Shown here: piece by piece, positions 49,614 to 59,281 of the stretch
Layout of the letters: each line of letters opens with the position of its first letter
Numbering within the stretch: position 1 is the first letter of the stretch
Assembly (NCBI GenBank): GCA_041395565.1
Contig: JAWLAI010000003.1
Location: 1 to 64,000, forward strand
Source of the DNA: Pseudomonadota bacterium
Lineage (GTDB): Bacteria; Pseudomonadota; Gammaproteobacteria; UBA9214
Length of the DNA: 64,000 bases
Reading direction: 5' to 3'
Translations under genes and position numbers: made by a program
Notes under the pieces: generated by a model
What the model was told of the DNA's origin: nothing
The model's input: only the letters and a program-made list of their open reading frames with translations
The model's database searches: none

Positions 49614-51110
49614 ATGTCGCTCGCCGTCGTCTACAGCCGCGCCCGGCTGGGCATGAATGCCCCGCTGGTCAGCGTGGAGGTGCAACTGTCGAACGGCCTG
49701 CCGTCGCTGTCCATCGTCGGTCTGCCGGAAACGGCGGTCAAGGAAAGCAAGGACCGCGTGCGCGGCGCGCTGCTCACCTCCGGCTTCGAGTTTCCCGCAC
49801 GGCGGATCACCATCAACCTCGCACCGGCCGACCTGCCCAAGGAAGGCGGGCGCTTCGACCTGCCGATCGCGCTCGGGATCCTGGCGGCATCCGGCCAGAT
49901 TCCGGCCACCGAGCTGGAGTCGTACGAGTGCGCCGGCGAGCTGGCGCTGTCCGGCGCCCTGCGCCCGGTGCAGGGCATACTGCCCATGACACTGCAGACG
50001 CTGCAGGCCCGGCGTACGCTGCTGGTGGCACGGGACAATGCCGCCGAGGCGATGCTGGTACGGGAGGCCGATGTCCGCGCCGCGCAGCACCTGCTGCAGG
50101 TCACCGCACATTTCAACCGCAGCGCCCGCCTGGTGCCCGTGCCGGCGACCGCGCTCGACACGCCCCGGCAGGCCCAGCCCGATCTCGCGGATGTACGCGG
50201 CCAGCCGCAGGCGCGGCGCGCGCTGGAGATCGCGGCCAGCGGCGGTCACAGCCTGCTGCTGGTCGGTCCGCCCGGTACCGGCAAGTCGTTGCTGGCGAGC
50301 CGGCTGCCCGGCATCCTGCCCGCACTGACCGAGCAAGAGGCGCTGGCGGTGGCGACCGTACGCTCGATCGCCGCCCTGCCGGTGGAACCGGCGCACTGGC
50401 GCGAACGCCCGTTCCGCGCCCCGCACCACACGGCATCGGCCGCGGCGCTGGTCGGCGGCGGCAGCACGCCGCGCCCCGGCGAGATCTCGCTGGCGCATCA
50501 CGGCGTACTGTTTCTCGACGAACTTCCGGAATTCGACCGGCGCGTGCTCGAGGTGTTGCGCGAACCGCTGGAGACCGGCCGCATCATGATCTCGCGCGCG
50601 GCGCTGCAGGCGGAATTTCCGGCCGGTTTCCAGCTGGTCGCCGCCATGAATCCCTGCCCGTGCGGCTGGCTCGGCGACCCGTCCGGCCGCTGCCACTGCA
50701 CCAGCGAACAGGTCCGGCGTTACCGCAGCCGGCTTTCCGGCCCCCTGCTCGACCGCATCGACATGCACGTGGAGGTGCCGCGCGTGGCGTTCGCGGCCAT
50801 GCACGGCCCGCCCGGGGAAGACAGCGCGTGCGTGCGTGAGCGCGTTGGCCGGGCGCGCGGTATCCAGCTGCAGCGCGCCCGTGCGCTCAACTGCCGGCTG
50901 ACGCCCCGGCAGATCGACGCGACCTGCGCGCTGACGCGCGGCGATCTCCGGCTGCTGCAACGGGCGCTCGAGCGGTTGCAGCTGTCGGCGCGCGCCTATC
51001 ACCGCATCCTCAAACTCGCGCGCACGCTCGCGGACATGGAAGCCGCCGGCGCGATCTCCACCCGGCACCTGTCCGAGGCGATCAACTACCGCTGCCTCGA
51101 TCGCGCCTGA
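49614..51110 (+). CDS. comM: YifB/ComM family AAA+ ATPase
   Basis: The 498-residue protein has the N-terminal Lon-protease-like domain (SLAVVYSRARLGMNAPLVSVEV, LPKEGGRFDLPIALGIL), Walker A GPPGTGKSLLASRL near residue 220 and the Mg-chelatase-type middle FLDELPEFDRRVLEVLREPLE. The zinc cysteines MNPCPCGWLGDPSGRCHC follow. ComM promotes branch migration in natural transformation. The ATG at 49614 follows AGGAAG. A preceding frame opens at 49548 without a ribosome-binding site. Confidence 0.94.
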   Translation: MSLAVVYSRARLGMNAPLVSVEVQLSNGLPSLSIVGLPETAVKESKDRVRGALLTSGFEFPARRITINLAPADLPKEGGRFDLPIALGILAASGQIPATELESYECAGELALSGALRPVQGILPMTLQTLQARRTLLVARDNAAEAMLVREADVRAAQHLLQVTAHFNRSARLVPVPATALDTPRQAQPDLADVRGQPQARRALEIAASGGHSLLLVGPPGTGKSLLASRLPGILPALTEQEALAVATVRSIAALPVEPAHWRERPFRAPHHTASAAALVGGGSTPRPGEISLAHHGVLFLDELPEFDRRVLEVLREPLETGRIMISRAALQAEFPAGFQLVAAMNPCPCGWLGDPSGRCHCTSEQVRRYRSRLSGPLLDRIDMHVEVPRVAFAAMHGPPGEDSACVRERVGRARGIQLQRARALNCRLTPRQIDATCALTRGDLRLLQRALERLQLSARAYHRILKLARTLADMEAAGAISTRHLSEAINYRCLDRA

Positions 51111-51290
51111 CGGCGGCGGGCGCCTGTGCCAGCGGCATGCACTGGCTGTTTTTTATCCCCCATTCAACCAGTTAAGCGGATTCGCGGGTGCGCGGCAGCG
51201 CACGGCTGCCCGTTCAAGCATGCAAGTCTCTGACCGATAAGTCAGTTTTACCCGTTTCACTCCCTCGGCTGGCATTCAGGAAGGTACGCG

Positions 51291-52481
51291 ATGAACGAGC
51301 ACACTCCCGCGGCTGCGCTGCAGCGCTTCGAATTCACCGGCAGCGGTGGCGAATATTTCAGGATCTGGATCGTCAACCTGGTCCTCAGCATACTGACGCT
51401 CGGCATCTATTCCGCCTGGGCCAAGGTACGCACCAACCGTTACTTCTACGGCAACACCCGGCTCGATGGCAGCGGCTTCGAGTACCACGCGAACCCGCTG
51501 GCGATTCTCAAGGGCCGCCTGATCGCCGTGCTGCTGTTGCTGGTGTATGTCTTCGCCGGGCAGATGCTGCCGGTGGCGGGCATCGCCTTCGCCGTCGTGC
51601 TGATGCTGGCCACGCCCTGGATCGTCTGGCGCAGCATCCAGTTCAACGCCCGCATGACCGGTTACCGCAACGTGCGCTTCGGCTTCCACGGCGCGCTCGG
51701 CGATGCCTACCGCTATCTGTTGCTGATCCCGCTGCTGCCCCTGCTCGCGTCCGCGCTCGTCGCCACCGCCCTGTTGCTGGCCGGCATCACGCTCGATGCA
51801 CAGACCGGCATCGCGCTGATCGCGCTCGCGGTGCTGACCACGTACCTGCTGTTTCCCTATATTCAGAAATCCATCACCGCCTGGTACCTCAACAACACGC
51901 GCTACGGCCAGGGCCGGCTGCAGGTGCAGCTGTCTGCGGGCAGGTACTACCTGGTCTATCTGTGCCTGCTGGGCTGGGGGCTCCTGATCACCGTCGTCGT
52001 CGGCGCGATCTTCGGCACCGCGACGATGTTCACCGGTGTCCAGCTCGCGGCCGCAGCAAAGGAAGCGGGCGGGGAGATCCCGAACGCGGCGATGCTGCCT
52101 TTGCTCGTCGCGACCCTGCTGCTGTACGCCGCCCTGCTGGTGATCGGCGTCTGGGCCAAGGCCTACGTGAAAGTGAAGATCCGCAATTACGTGTTCGGCC
52201 GCATCGGGCTCGATGACGTGCTGCGGCTGGAATCGGATATCAGCACGGGCCGCCTGTTCCGCTTCTACCTCGCCAATATCCTGCTGCTGCTGTGCACGCT
52301 CGGCCTGGCCTATCCCTGGGTCAAGGTCCGGACCGCGCGGCTGCTGGCGGCGTCCACCCGGGCGCACCTGTCCGGCAGCCTCGACCAGTATGTCAGCCAG
52401 CAGCAGAGCCGGCAGTCCGCCGCGGGCGAGGAAATCGGCGAGGCCTTCGACGTGGATGCCGGTCTGGATCTCGCCTTTTGA
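51291..52481 (+). CDS. YjgN (DUF898) family membrane protein
   Basis: The 396-residue protein has repeats of the YjgN motif: FTGSGGEYFRIWIVNLVLSILTLGIYSAWAKVRTNRYFYGN at the start, IQKSITAWYLNNTRYGQ in the middle and ANILLLLCTLGLAYPWVKVRTARLL near the end. About nine helices are present. It is uncharacterised. It overlaps the M48 gene downstream by 4 bases, indicating translational coupling. Confidence 0.93.
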   Translation: MNEHTPAAALQRFEFTGSGGEYFRIWIVNLVLSILTLGIYSAWAKVRTNRYFYGNTRLDGSGFEYHANPLAILKGRLIAVLLLLVYVFAGQMLPVAGIAFAVVLMLATPWIVWRSIQFNARMTGYRNVRFGFHGALGDAYRYLLLIPLLPLLASALVATALLLAGITLDAQTGIALIALAVLTTYLLFPYIQKSITAWYLNNTRYGQGRLQVQLSAGRYYLVYLCLLGWGLLITVVVGAIFGTATMFTGVQLAAAAKEAGGEIPNAAMLPLLVATLLLYAALLVIGVWAKAYVKVKIRNYVFGRIGLDDVLRLESDISTGRLFRFYLANILLLLCTLGLAYPWVKVRTARLLAASTRAHLSGSLDQYVSQQQSRQSAAGEEIGEAFDVDAGLDLAF

Positions 52482-53572
52482 TAAGCGGCTGGCTCTACCC
52501 GCCCGACAGCTCGGCCCGGCGCGAGGCCGGGCTGGCGGTCGCCGGGGACCGGTACACGGTCACGACCGGGACCGCGGCACCGCTCACCGGCAGCCTGCTG
52601 GACCTTGCGATCAGCGACCGCATCGGCAACATCCCGCGCAGATTCACGCTGCCCGACCGCTCGGTGTTCGAGACGACGGATAACGCCGCCGTCGATGCCC
52701 TGCTCGCCGCCACCGGCAACGAGGACCCGCTGGCCGGCGCGCTGTACAGCCTGGAATCGCGCTGGCAGTGGATCGGCCTCGCCCTGCTGGTCACGCTGCT
52801 GATCGGCTGCGTGACCGTGTACTGGGGCATGCCCTGGGCCAGCCGGCAGATCGCCTTCGCCCTGCCGGTCCGCGCCGCGGAACTCATTTCGCAACAGACG
52901 CTGGAGCTGCTCGACGAGTCCATCCTGGCGGAAAGTGCACTCCCGCAGGAGGAACAGGAACGTATCCGGGCGCATTTCGCCGACACGCTGCTGCCGCTGC
53001 AGCACGAAGCCTTCACCTACCGGCTGCACTTCAGGAAGATGTCCGACATCCCGAACGCCTTCGCACTGCCATCCGGCGACATCGTCGTCACCGACCGGCT
53101 GGTGCAGCTGGCGGACAACCAGGCGGAGATCGACGCCGTGCTGCTGCACGAGATGGGTCACGTGGTGCATCGCCACGGCCTGCAGCAGGTCCTGCACTCG
53201 TCGTTCCTGACCATCGCCATCGTCGCTATCTCGGGCGATGCCACCGCCACCGGCAATCTCGCGGTGGCGCTGCCGGTGTTCCTGCTGCAAAACCACTACT
53301 CCCGCGACAACGAGACCGAGGCGGACCGTTATGCCTTCGAGCACATGATCGCGGCGAGCATCGATCCAGCGAATTTCAGCCGTATCATGGCGAAGATCGG
53401 CAGCGCCGCGGATGAGGACGGCGGGGAAACCGGCAAGGCAACAGCGGATGCGAAGAACGCAGCCGCCACCGTGGCGCGTTACCTCTCCACCCACCCGCCG
53501 ACTCCGGAGCGGATCAGGATGGCGGATGCGTATTCGCGGCAATACCAGGGTCGGCGGGCTGTTCCGGAGTAA
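52478..53572 (+). CDS. M48 family metallopeptidase
   Basis: The 364-residue protein starts with a beta-rich cytoplasmic region (YPPDSSARREAGLAVAGDRYT), one transmembrane helix near 105, then a periplasmic domain. The zinc-protease motif VLLHEMGHVVHRHGL and the glutamate motif ETEADRYAFEHM belong to peptidase family M48. The only sensible start is TTG at 52478, whose codon overlaps the YjgN stop. An ATG is absent for the N-terminal region. YjgN-M48 pairs are common; their joint role is unknown. Confidence 0.88.
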   Translation: MISGWLYPPDSSARREAGLAVAGDRYTVTTGTAAPLTGSLLDLAISDRIGNIPRRFTLPDRSVFETTDNAAVDALLAATGNEDPLAGALYSLESRWQWIGLALLVTLLIGCVTVYWGMPWASRQIAFALPVRAAELISQQTLELLDESILAESALPQEEQERIRAHFADTLLPLQHEAFTYRLHFRKMSDIPNAFALPSGDIVVTDRLVQLADNQAEIDAVLLHEMGHVVHRHGLQQVLHSSFLTIAIVAISGDATATGNLAVALPVFLLQNHYSRDNETEADRYAFEHMIAASIDPANFSRIMAKIGSAADEDGGETGKATADAKNAAATVARYLSTHPPTPERIRMADAYSRQYQGRRAVPE

Positions 53573-53923
53573 CCGACAACCCCCGTATTATGTGTTAGCG
53601 CAATACCGAAAGTGGCCGATCCCGTCCAACAGGGGTTGCATGCGGCGGCATGCATTCATATCGCATCCTCGGGTATATACTTACTCAAGTCTGGGTCGGA
53701 TTATCTGTAGTTCTATCATGCAGCCCGGTCTCGTGGACTTAATATTGCCTCGTGAATACCTTCCCCAGCGCACCTGTCAATTAAAAGGATGCCATTCCTA
53801 ATACCCTTGCAGCGCGCGTGACATCTATTTCGTATGAAAGCAGTCGAAACATGCCATCGTGCTGTTCTGGAAATCCACCAAATAATGCGCACTGGAATAT
53901 CAGACGCAAATACGTTCTGTAGC
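53573..53923. other. AT-rich intergenic region with displaced Rhs fragment
   Basis: No full gene. The part 53655-53760 is similar to the minus-strand Rhs core; the rest is less GC-rich than the flanks and probably carries remnants of former tips. Confidence 0.5.
53655..53760 (-). pseudogene. Orphan Rhs core fragment
   Basis: This stretch aligns, with many mismatches, to the rhs gene at about 54640-54745, for example ATGCAGCCCGG followed by TAATA(T/C)TGCC(T/C)CG. It encodes the YYDQETGLHYN-YYRYYDPSTG part of the Rhs core in the same orientation. It lies just beyond the immunity candidate, as do displaced tips in other Rhs loci. Confidence 0.7.
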
Positions 53924-54295
53924 CTATTCTTCTGAGCCGCCTTCCTTCGTTATATTTTTTCCTGCCATCAGGAGTTTTGTCATCCATCCCCCCAATAAAG
54001 CAATCAAACTATAAAAGCCGGTAACCACAATACCGAAAAGTGATAGCGGACCAAGTGCATAAATCAATGAATAGATGACTTGCCCAAGATAAATACCTGT
54101 TATGGTGAAGACCAGACTTCTAGGGTAGGAGATGTAACCAATCACGCCAGAAAAGAATAGTGCGATCCAATAATATGCACTATCACTGTCCCACGGTTCA
54201 ATTTCACCAGTAATAGGCGGAGAAAGCCCCCAGATTAATGCGCCGAGGACAATACCAATCAATAAACAGATAAGATGCGCTGACTTTAGTCTCAT
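53924..54295 (-). CDS. Small membrane protein, candidate immunity to the Rhs tip
   Basis: The 123-residue protein has four predicted helices (about 7-27, 43-60, 63-84 and 87-108) and a lysine/glutamate tail. No family is recognised. It starts 21 bases after the rhs stop on the same strand, is low in GC like the rhs tip, and fits the position of a cognate immunity gene. A membrane-located inhibitor would suit a lipase toxin. The role is inferred from position only. Confidence 0.75.
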   Translation of the reverse strand: MRLKSAHLICLLIGIVLGALIWGLSPPITGEIEPWDSDSAYYWIALFFSGVIGYISYPRSLVFTITGIYLGQVIYSLIYALGPLSLFGIVVTGFYSLIALLGGWMTKLLMAGKNITKEGGSEE

Positions 54296-54316
54296 AATTG
54301 ACCCTGCTGCGGCTTA

Positions 54317-54590
54317 CTATGACCCCTTATAAAAGAACCATCCGCCGCCTCTTACACCCCAATAATAATTTCTGGCCCAATTTCTACAGACCGATCTTCT
54401 CGCAATGCCAGGACCTCCTGGCTCGCTCTCGCATTGCTTTAGCAAGCACTCATAAAATTTCTTATCACACTCTTTCCTGTTCTTTCCACAACCGCCATAG
54501 CAATCGTCATGCCCTTGGCAGCATGGAGCAAAGTTAAATCCGAACGGGTTGTCCGGTACGCCAGTACATACAAGCCCTGTTGGATCGACA
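54317..54590 (-). other. Phospholipase A2-like tip segment of the Rhs gene
   Basis: It encodes about the last 90 residues after the Rhs core end FVDPTGL. It shows the CC-x2-HD-x-C-Y motif and the second helix CDKKFYECL with its catalytic-type Asp. Composition drops sharply relative to the preceding rhs sequence, marking it as an exchangeable domain. Confidence 0.75.
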
Positions 54591-57500
54591 AACCTTACGG
54601 GATTAGCCTTGGCATACAGGTAAGTATTGATACCACCTTCGAGCCCTATCGGATCACTCGTGATATATCTGCCAGTCGATGGATCGTAGTAGCGATAGTA
54701 GTTGTAATGCAGCCCGGTTTCCTGATCATAATACTGCCCCGGGAAGCGGACGTTCAGTTCCACCTTGCTTGGCTCCAGGACCGCCGAGCCGAACGGATCA
54801 TAAGTTGCACGCCACACCACGCCACCGGCCGCATCCGTCATGACACGCGGCGCGCCCAGATGATCGTTATGCACGAAGTAGAGCCGTCCCTGCGCGGCGG
54901 CGGCCTCCGCCGCCCCGACCAGCCTGTCCCGAACGGATGCCAGCGCGCGCCCGAGGGCGCTTTCTCCGAGAGACTGCCAGGTCAAGCCCAGTAGTTTCCG
55001 CGACAGCATGACGAGGTCCCCGGCGTCGAGACGATCATTCCGGTTCAGATCACCGGCCGCGAGCTCGATCGCGGCCGGTGCACGCTCACCACGCACCAGC
55101 CTGAGCAGCGCCAGCAGGTCGCCGATCGCGACCTGTCCGTCGGCATCGATGTCCCCGGGTCCCGATATGCTGTCCCTGTCCAGCGGATTCGAACCGAGCG
55201 CAACCTCGTCCCCGTCGTTGACACCGTCGGCGTCGGAATCCGGATCGCCGATCAGCGTGCCGTACCTGAGCAGCTCCTCCCGATTATCCAGGCCGTCGCC
55301 ATCGTCATCCGGCGCCACGGGGCTGGTGCCTGCCGCGACCTCGTCCCGGTTGGTCACACCATCGTTGTCGCTGTCGGGAAGATAGATCGCAAGCAAACTG
55401 CCGTCGAGGTAGATGTATTCGACCAGCACGGTCCCCGCCTGGTCGGCTTCGGCCAGCAATTCGCCATCGATGCCGTAGAGAAACAGCTTGCCTGCACCAT
55501 CCGGCCCGGTTTTGGATACGCGCTGCCCCAGACCATTGTAGCGAAAATACGCTACCGGCGTTGCATCGCGTGCTGCCAGCGCGAGCCGCTGCTGCGAATC
55601 GTAGCGATACGACCAGTTACCCCGCGCCAGCAGATTGCCGGTCACGCCCAGCACGACGTCTTCACTGCCGATTCGGGCCAGACGATTCGTCCCGGGTGCA
55701 TACGCCAGTGTCACCGGCGCGCCTTCGTCACCGAGTACGCGATTCCCGTTCGGGTCATACGCGTAGCGCCAGTCCGTGCCGAATGCGCCGCTTGCACTGA
55801 TTGCCCGGTCCAGCGCGTCGTATCCGATACTGTCGGCTCCGCCGGCACCCGCCTCGCGCCGAACGAGATTGCCGTTACGGTCGTAGCCTGTATATGACAT
55901 GGCGAACACCCCGGGAATCGTTTGGGACAGCAGGCGGTAGGCGCCGTCCCAGTCCTGAGTCAGAATCCTGCCGTTGGCATACTCCAGCGCGCCGATACCG
56001 CCGAATGGCAGATAGCGGATCTCCGCGGCCAGACCGTGGATGACACCATTCACGGCGAGATCCGCCGTGCGGACGCGACCAGCCGCATCATGTTGATAAC
56101 TGACGGTGGCACCGGAAGGATAGGTTATGCTCCTGACGCGTCCTCCCGGATCCGTCACATAGCGCACAGCCTGGTGTGTCCGGACATGGCCGAAGGCATC
56201 GTAGTCGTATGCCACCGTCGCTGCGGCGGTCGTCACACCGCACAACCGGCCGACGCCGTTGTCGCAATCGTCCCAGGCATACTCAATGTCCATGGCAGCG
56301 GCCGGCGTCGCGACGTACCGCAGGCGGTTGAGCGCGTCATAGGTGTAACGCTCGGTCGAGGCTTCGGTGGTACCGCTGGCCGTGGTCCGGGTCAGGAGAT
56401 TGCCCGCCGCATCGTAGGCATACGACGTGATCCCGGTATCCGGACTGCTGCGTTCCAGCAGATTACCCAAATCATCGTAGCGGTAGTTCGTCGCGCCGTT
56501 GTTGGGGTCGACCACGGTCTGCAGGCGGTCCGCCACGTCATAGCCGTACCGCACAGGAGTATCCGCCGTCGCCGGATCGTTACCGCCCACGTCGCGCGTG
56601 ACAGCGAGCAGATGTTTTAAGGCGTCATACTCGAAGCCCGTTATGCTGCCGTTGCCATCCCTGACCAGCAGCAGGTCTCCCTGCATGGAAAATTCCCTAT
56701 CCACCTGCTCGAGCGGATCGAGCGGATCGCCGCCGGTCCGCATATTCACCAGCCGGCCATAGCTGTCGAATAGGTTCGTGACCGTCCTGGCCAGCGTACC
56801 GCTGCTGTCGAAAGTCTGCTCGGAAACGCGGTTACCCTCGCTGTCGAGGGTATACCGGATCGAATTGTCCTGCCCGTCGCTGACCCGGACCAGACGCCGC
56901 GCCGCGTCGTAGCCGAACGTGATGGAGGTGATCGGCCCGACATCCGCAGCAACCACGATGCGGTCGACCTCAGCCGTATCCAGATAGGTCCAGCGGGTCT
57001 GCCGCGTCCCGGAATCCGTGCGTTCCGCTACGCTTGCCAGGCGATCGCTGCCGGGATAATACGAATAGTCGAGAGCCAAGCCATTCGGACGCACCTCGCT
57101 GGCCACCTTGCCGGTGGCGGTGTAACGGATTGCGCTGCGAACCAGCACGCCGTTTGCGTTCTCCACCTCCCGCAGGCGGCCACGGTCGTTGCCCTCGCGC
57201 GGGTCGTCGGGGTAATAGCGCAGGCGGGTGACATCCGCGACATCGCCGCGGGGGCCGTCGATACGACTCAACTGGTGCCGTGGGCCGTTGTATTCCCAGG
57301 TCGTGTGCCGCGCCACCGCCTGGCCATCGGGCCGGAACCCGCTGATGGTTGCGCTGGTGCGGTTGCCATAGTCGTCATACGTGTAGTGCGTTATCTTGCT
57401 GTGACCTTCGAGTACCGAGGGTTCGGTTATGCTCGCGATCCTGCCGGCAAAGCGTGGATCGTAGGTATACGCGGTACGCCGCGCCAGTGCAGAACCCGCG

Positions 57501-59053
57501 GCCTCGATGCGGTAGCCCGGATTGCCGTTCAGGTCGTGCCCGCCATATGCGGTTGTCACGCCATGTACTGTTTTCGAGGTCAGGTCGCCGCTGTCCGGGT
57601 CGCGGCTGTAAGCCGAATTCCCCGGCACACAGGTCGCACAACCGGGCCCATCGATCGCGGCAACGGCAGCCACACCCAGTACGGTTTCTATGGTGTAGGT
57701 AGTCTGTGCGCCATTGCCGTTGCTCAGTGTCCGGGTATGGTTGTTGTCATCATAGGTCACGTCCACGCGCCCGGCGTTCCCCGCATGATAACTTGACCTT
57801 ACCCTGCCGTCCGCGAAGTATTCATAACTGGCATAACGCGCCTCCCCGCCTGCCTGGCTATCGGAGATGCCGGTCAGATGCGCCGGCAGATCCACGGCGT
57901 CCTCGATCAGCACAACCTCGTTGTAGTGATAGCGCCGATAGGGATTGTTCTCGTGTCCGTCATCACTGCCGTCGGGCCGGTACACGTACGCCAGGTTGCG
58001 GTCGGCATCGTACGTGTAGTGCCAGGTATTCCCCGCCTGGTCGCTGACTGTTGCGACGTGATTGTCCGCCGTGTACGTGAACGCGAGCGACTCGCCCGCG
58101 TTGTTGGTCACGGACAGCAGTCTGGCCGGATTTTCCATGTCGTCGTAGCCCAGCGTCGTCTCCACGCCGTCAACCGTTACGATTTCCAGCAGGTGCCCCG
58201 CGGAATGATAGCGTTCGACGGAATCGTCGCTGCGGGTGACCACAAATTCGTTGCCGGCCTTCTCCAGCCTGACCCCCGAATCGGGATCACCCGCCCACAC
58301 CTGAGCCGCGCGGTTGTAGCTCCAGACCTCCCCCCTGGCATCGGCATCCCTGACCACGACCGACAGCGCGCCCGGTTCGATACGCCGGTGCCAGGTCGAA
58401 CTCCAGCCGTTGCCCAGACCGACATCCTGCCGGTAAAGGCTGTTGTAGAAGCGCTGGAATCTCAGCCGCGACTGACCGCCGCCGACGTCTGTCTCCGCGT
58501 GCACCTTGTTGCCTGTTGCGATGTTGACAGGATTGCCTGCGAGCGTATGGCCCGCACATGCCATCCCGAGATTCTTGTCGTCATCCCAGGGCTGCGCCGG
58601 CGGCTCGACACAGGCCAGCTGACCGTCAGGATCCGTTGCCACGGTATTTCCATCAGGGCATGACTGACCCGCCTTGAACGACATCCGGAAATAGCTATCG
58701 GAACGCCGCCACCCTGCCTGCGGGTTCTGGGTGTCGAAGTACCGGTAACGAAAGCAGGTACCCGGCATGGCGCATTCATCGCTCGCCAGCAGGCGCGCAA
58801 AACTGTAGCGATACCTGCAATCCGCCGCCGGCGGCGGATAGGGTGTCTCCGCACAACCGATGAAACAGCGCTCGATCTTGAAGTTGAACAGGTTGTCGAA
58901 GGCTTCCTCGAAGCTGGCGCCGTACTGATGCACCGAGGACCCATAGGAACACGGCCAGGGCGGATCGGTTGCCAGCCATACCGGCTCGCCGGATACCGCG
59001 CAGGCAGACCGGAACAGCAAGGCAAGCATCGCACCTTTGCGGGTATTGTCCAT
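54317..59053 (-). CDS. Rhs repeat protein with C-terminal phospholipase A2 tip
   Basis: The 1578-residue protein has a possible signal peptide, a cysteine-rich start, then many YD repeats (YDALNRLRYV, YDDLGNLLERS). Near 1225-1290 TSP3-type calcium repeats (DSDNDGVTNRDEV, DDDGDGLDNREE) and near 1299-1355 a dockerin-like pair (DIDADGQVAIGDLLALLRL, DLNRNDRLDAGDLV) interrupt it. The Rhs core follows (VHNDHLGAPRVMTD to YITSDPIGLEGG). After FVDPTGL the tip has CCQGHDDCYGGCGKNRKECD, the phospholipase A2 active-site signature with His1515 and Asp1516. The tip's DNA is much less GC-rich. I start at the ATG 59053. Confidence 0.9.
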   Translation of the reverse strand: MDNTRKGAMLALLFRSACAVSGEPVWLATDPPWPCSYGSSVHQYGASFEEAFDNLFNFKIERCFIGCAETPYPPPAADCRYRYSFARLLASDECAMPGTCFRYRYFDTQNPQAGWRRSDSYFRMSFKAGQSCPDGNTVATDPDGQLACVEPPAQPWDDDKNLGMACAGHTLAGNPVNIATGNKVHAETDVGGGQSRLRFQRFYNSLYRQDVGLGNGWSSTWHRRIEPGALSVVVRDADARGEVWSYNRAAQVWAGDPDSGVRLEKAGNEFVVTRSDDSVERYHSAGHLLEIVTVDGVETTLGYDDMENPARLLSVTNNAGESLAFTYTADNHVATVSDQAGNTWHYTYDADRNLAYVYRPDGSDDGHENNPYRRYHYNEVVLIEDAVDLPAHLTGISDSQAGGEARYASYEYFADGRVRSSYHAGNAGRVDVTYDDNNHTRTLSNGNGAQTTYTIETVLGVAAVAAIDGPGCATCVPGNSAYSRDPDSGDLTSKTVHGVTTAYGGHDLNGNPGYRIEAAGSALARRTAYTYDPRFAGRIASITEPSVLEGHSKITHYTYDDYGNRTSATISGFRPDGQAVARHTTWEYNGPRHQLSRIDGPRGDVADVTRLRYYPDDPREGNDRGRLREVENANGVLVRSAIRYTATGKVASEVRPNGLALDYSYYPGSDRLASVAERTDSGTRQTRWTYLDTAEVDRIVVAADVGPITSITFGYDAARRLVRVSDGQDNSIRYTLDSEGNRVSEQTFDSSGTLARTVTNLFDSYGRLVNMRTGGDPLDPLEQVDREFSMQGDLLLVRDGNGSITGFEYDALKHLLAVTRDVGGNDPATADTPVRYGYDVADRLQTVVDPNNGATNYRYDDLGNLLERSSPDTGITSYAYDAAGNLLTRTTASGTTEASTERYTYDALNRLRYVATPAAAMDIEYAWDDCDNGVGRLCGVTTAAATVAYDYDAFGHVRTHQAVRYVTDPGGRVRSITYPSGATVSYQHDAAGRVRTADLAVNGVIHGLAAEIRYLPFGGIGALEYANGRILTQDWDGAYRLLSQTIPGVFAMSYTGYDRNGNLVRREAGAGGADSIGYDALDRAISASGAFGTDWRYAYDPNGNRVLGDEGAPVTLAYAPGTNRLARIGSEDVVLGVTGNLLARGNWSYRYDSQQRLALAARDATPVAYFRYNGLGQRVSKTGPDGAGKLFLYGIDGELLAEADQAGTVLVEYIYLDGSLLAIYLPDSDNDGVTNRDEVAAGTSPVAPDDDGDGLDNREELLRYGTLIGDPDSDADGVNDGDEVALGSNPLDRDSISGPGDIDADGQVAIGDLLALLRLVRGERAPAAIELAAGDLNRNDRLDAGDLVMLSRKLLGLTWQSLGESALGRALASVRDRLVGAAEAAAAQGRLYFVHNDHLGAPRVMTDAAGGVVWRATYDPFGSAVLEPSKVELNVRFPGQYYDQETGLHYNYYRYYDPSTGRYITSDPIGLEGGINTYLYAKANPVRFVDPTGLVCTGVPDNPFGFNFAPCCQGHDDCYGGCGKNRKECDKKFYECLLKQCESEPGGPGIARRSVCRNWARNYYWGVRGGGWFFYKGS

Positions 59054-59281
59054 CTGCAAGCCCGTCCACTCCCTGGTTGAGAACACTGCGGCGAACCAAC
59101 AATTCAGGCAGCGTGCGTTGCATGTCGCAGCCCGCTTGCGCGGCCTCGATGCGGCAGCGCAGCGGCTGCATCCGTAAAACGTCCGGACAGTATGGTGTGG
59201 ATTGTGGCGGCAGACACCCGGCGATGCGAGCGGCCTGGTGTAGGTGAAATCCGATAGTCGCGAGGTGCGGGCTGGGTGCGA

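Noticed and set aside
53781..53987. Minus-strand frame of 68 residues behind the immunity candidate
   Set aside because: It overlaps the end of that gene, has no ribosome-binding site and no recognisable domain. It may be a remnant of an earlier tip, but I cannot support it.
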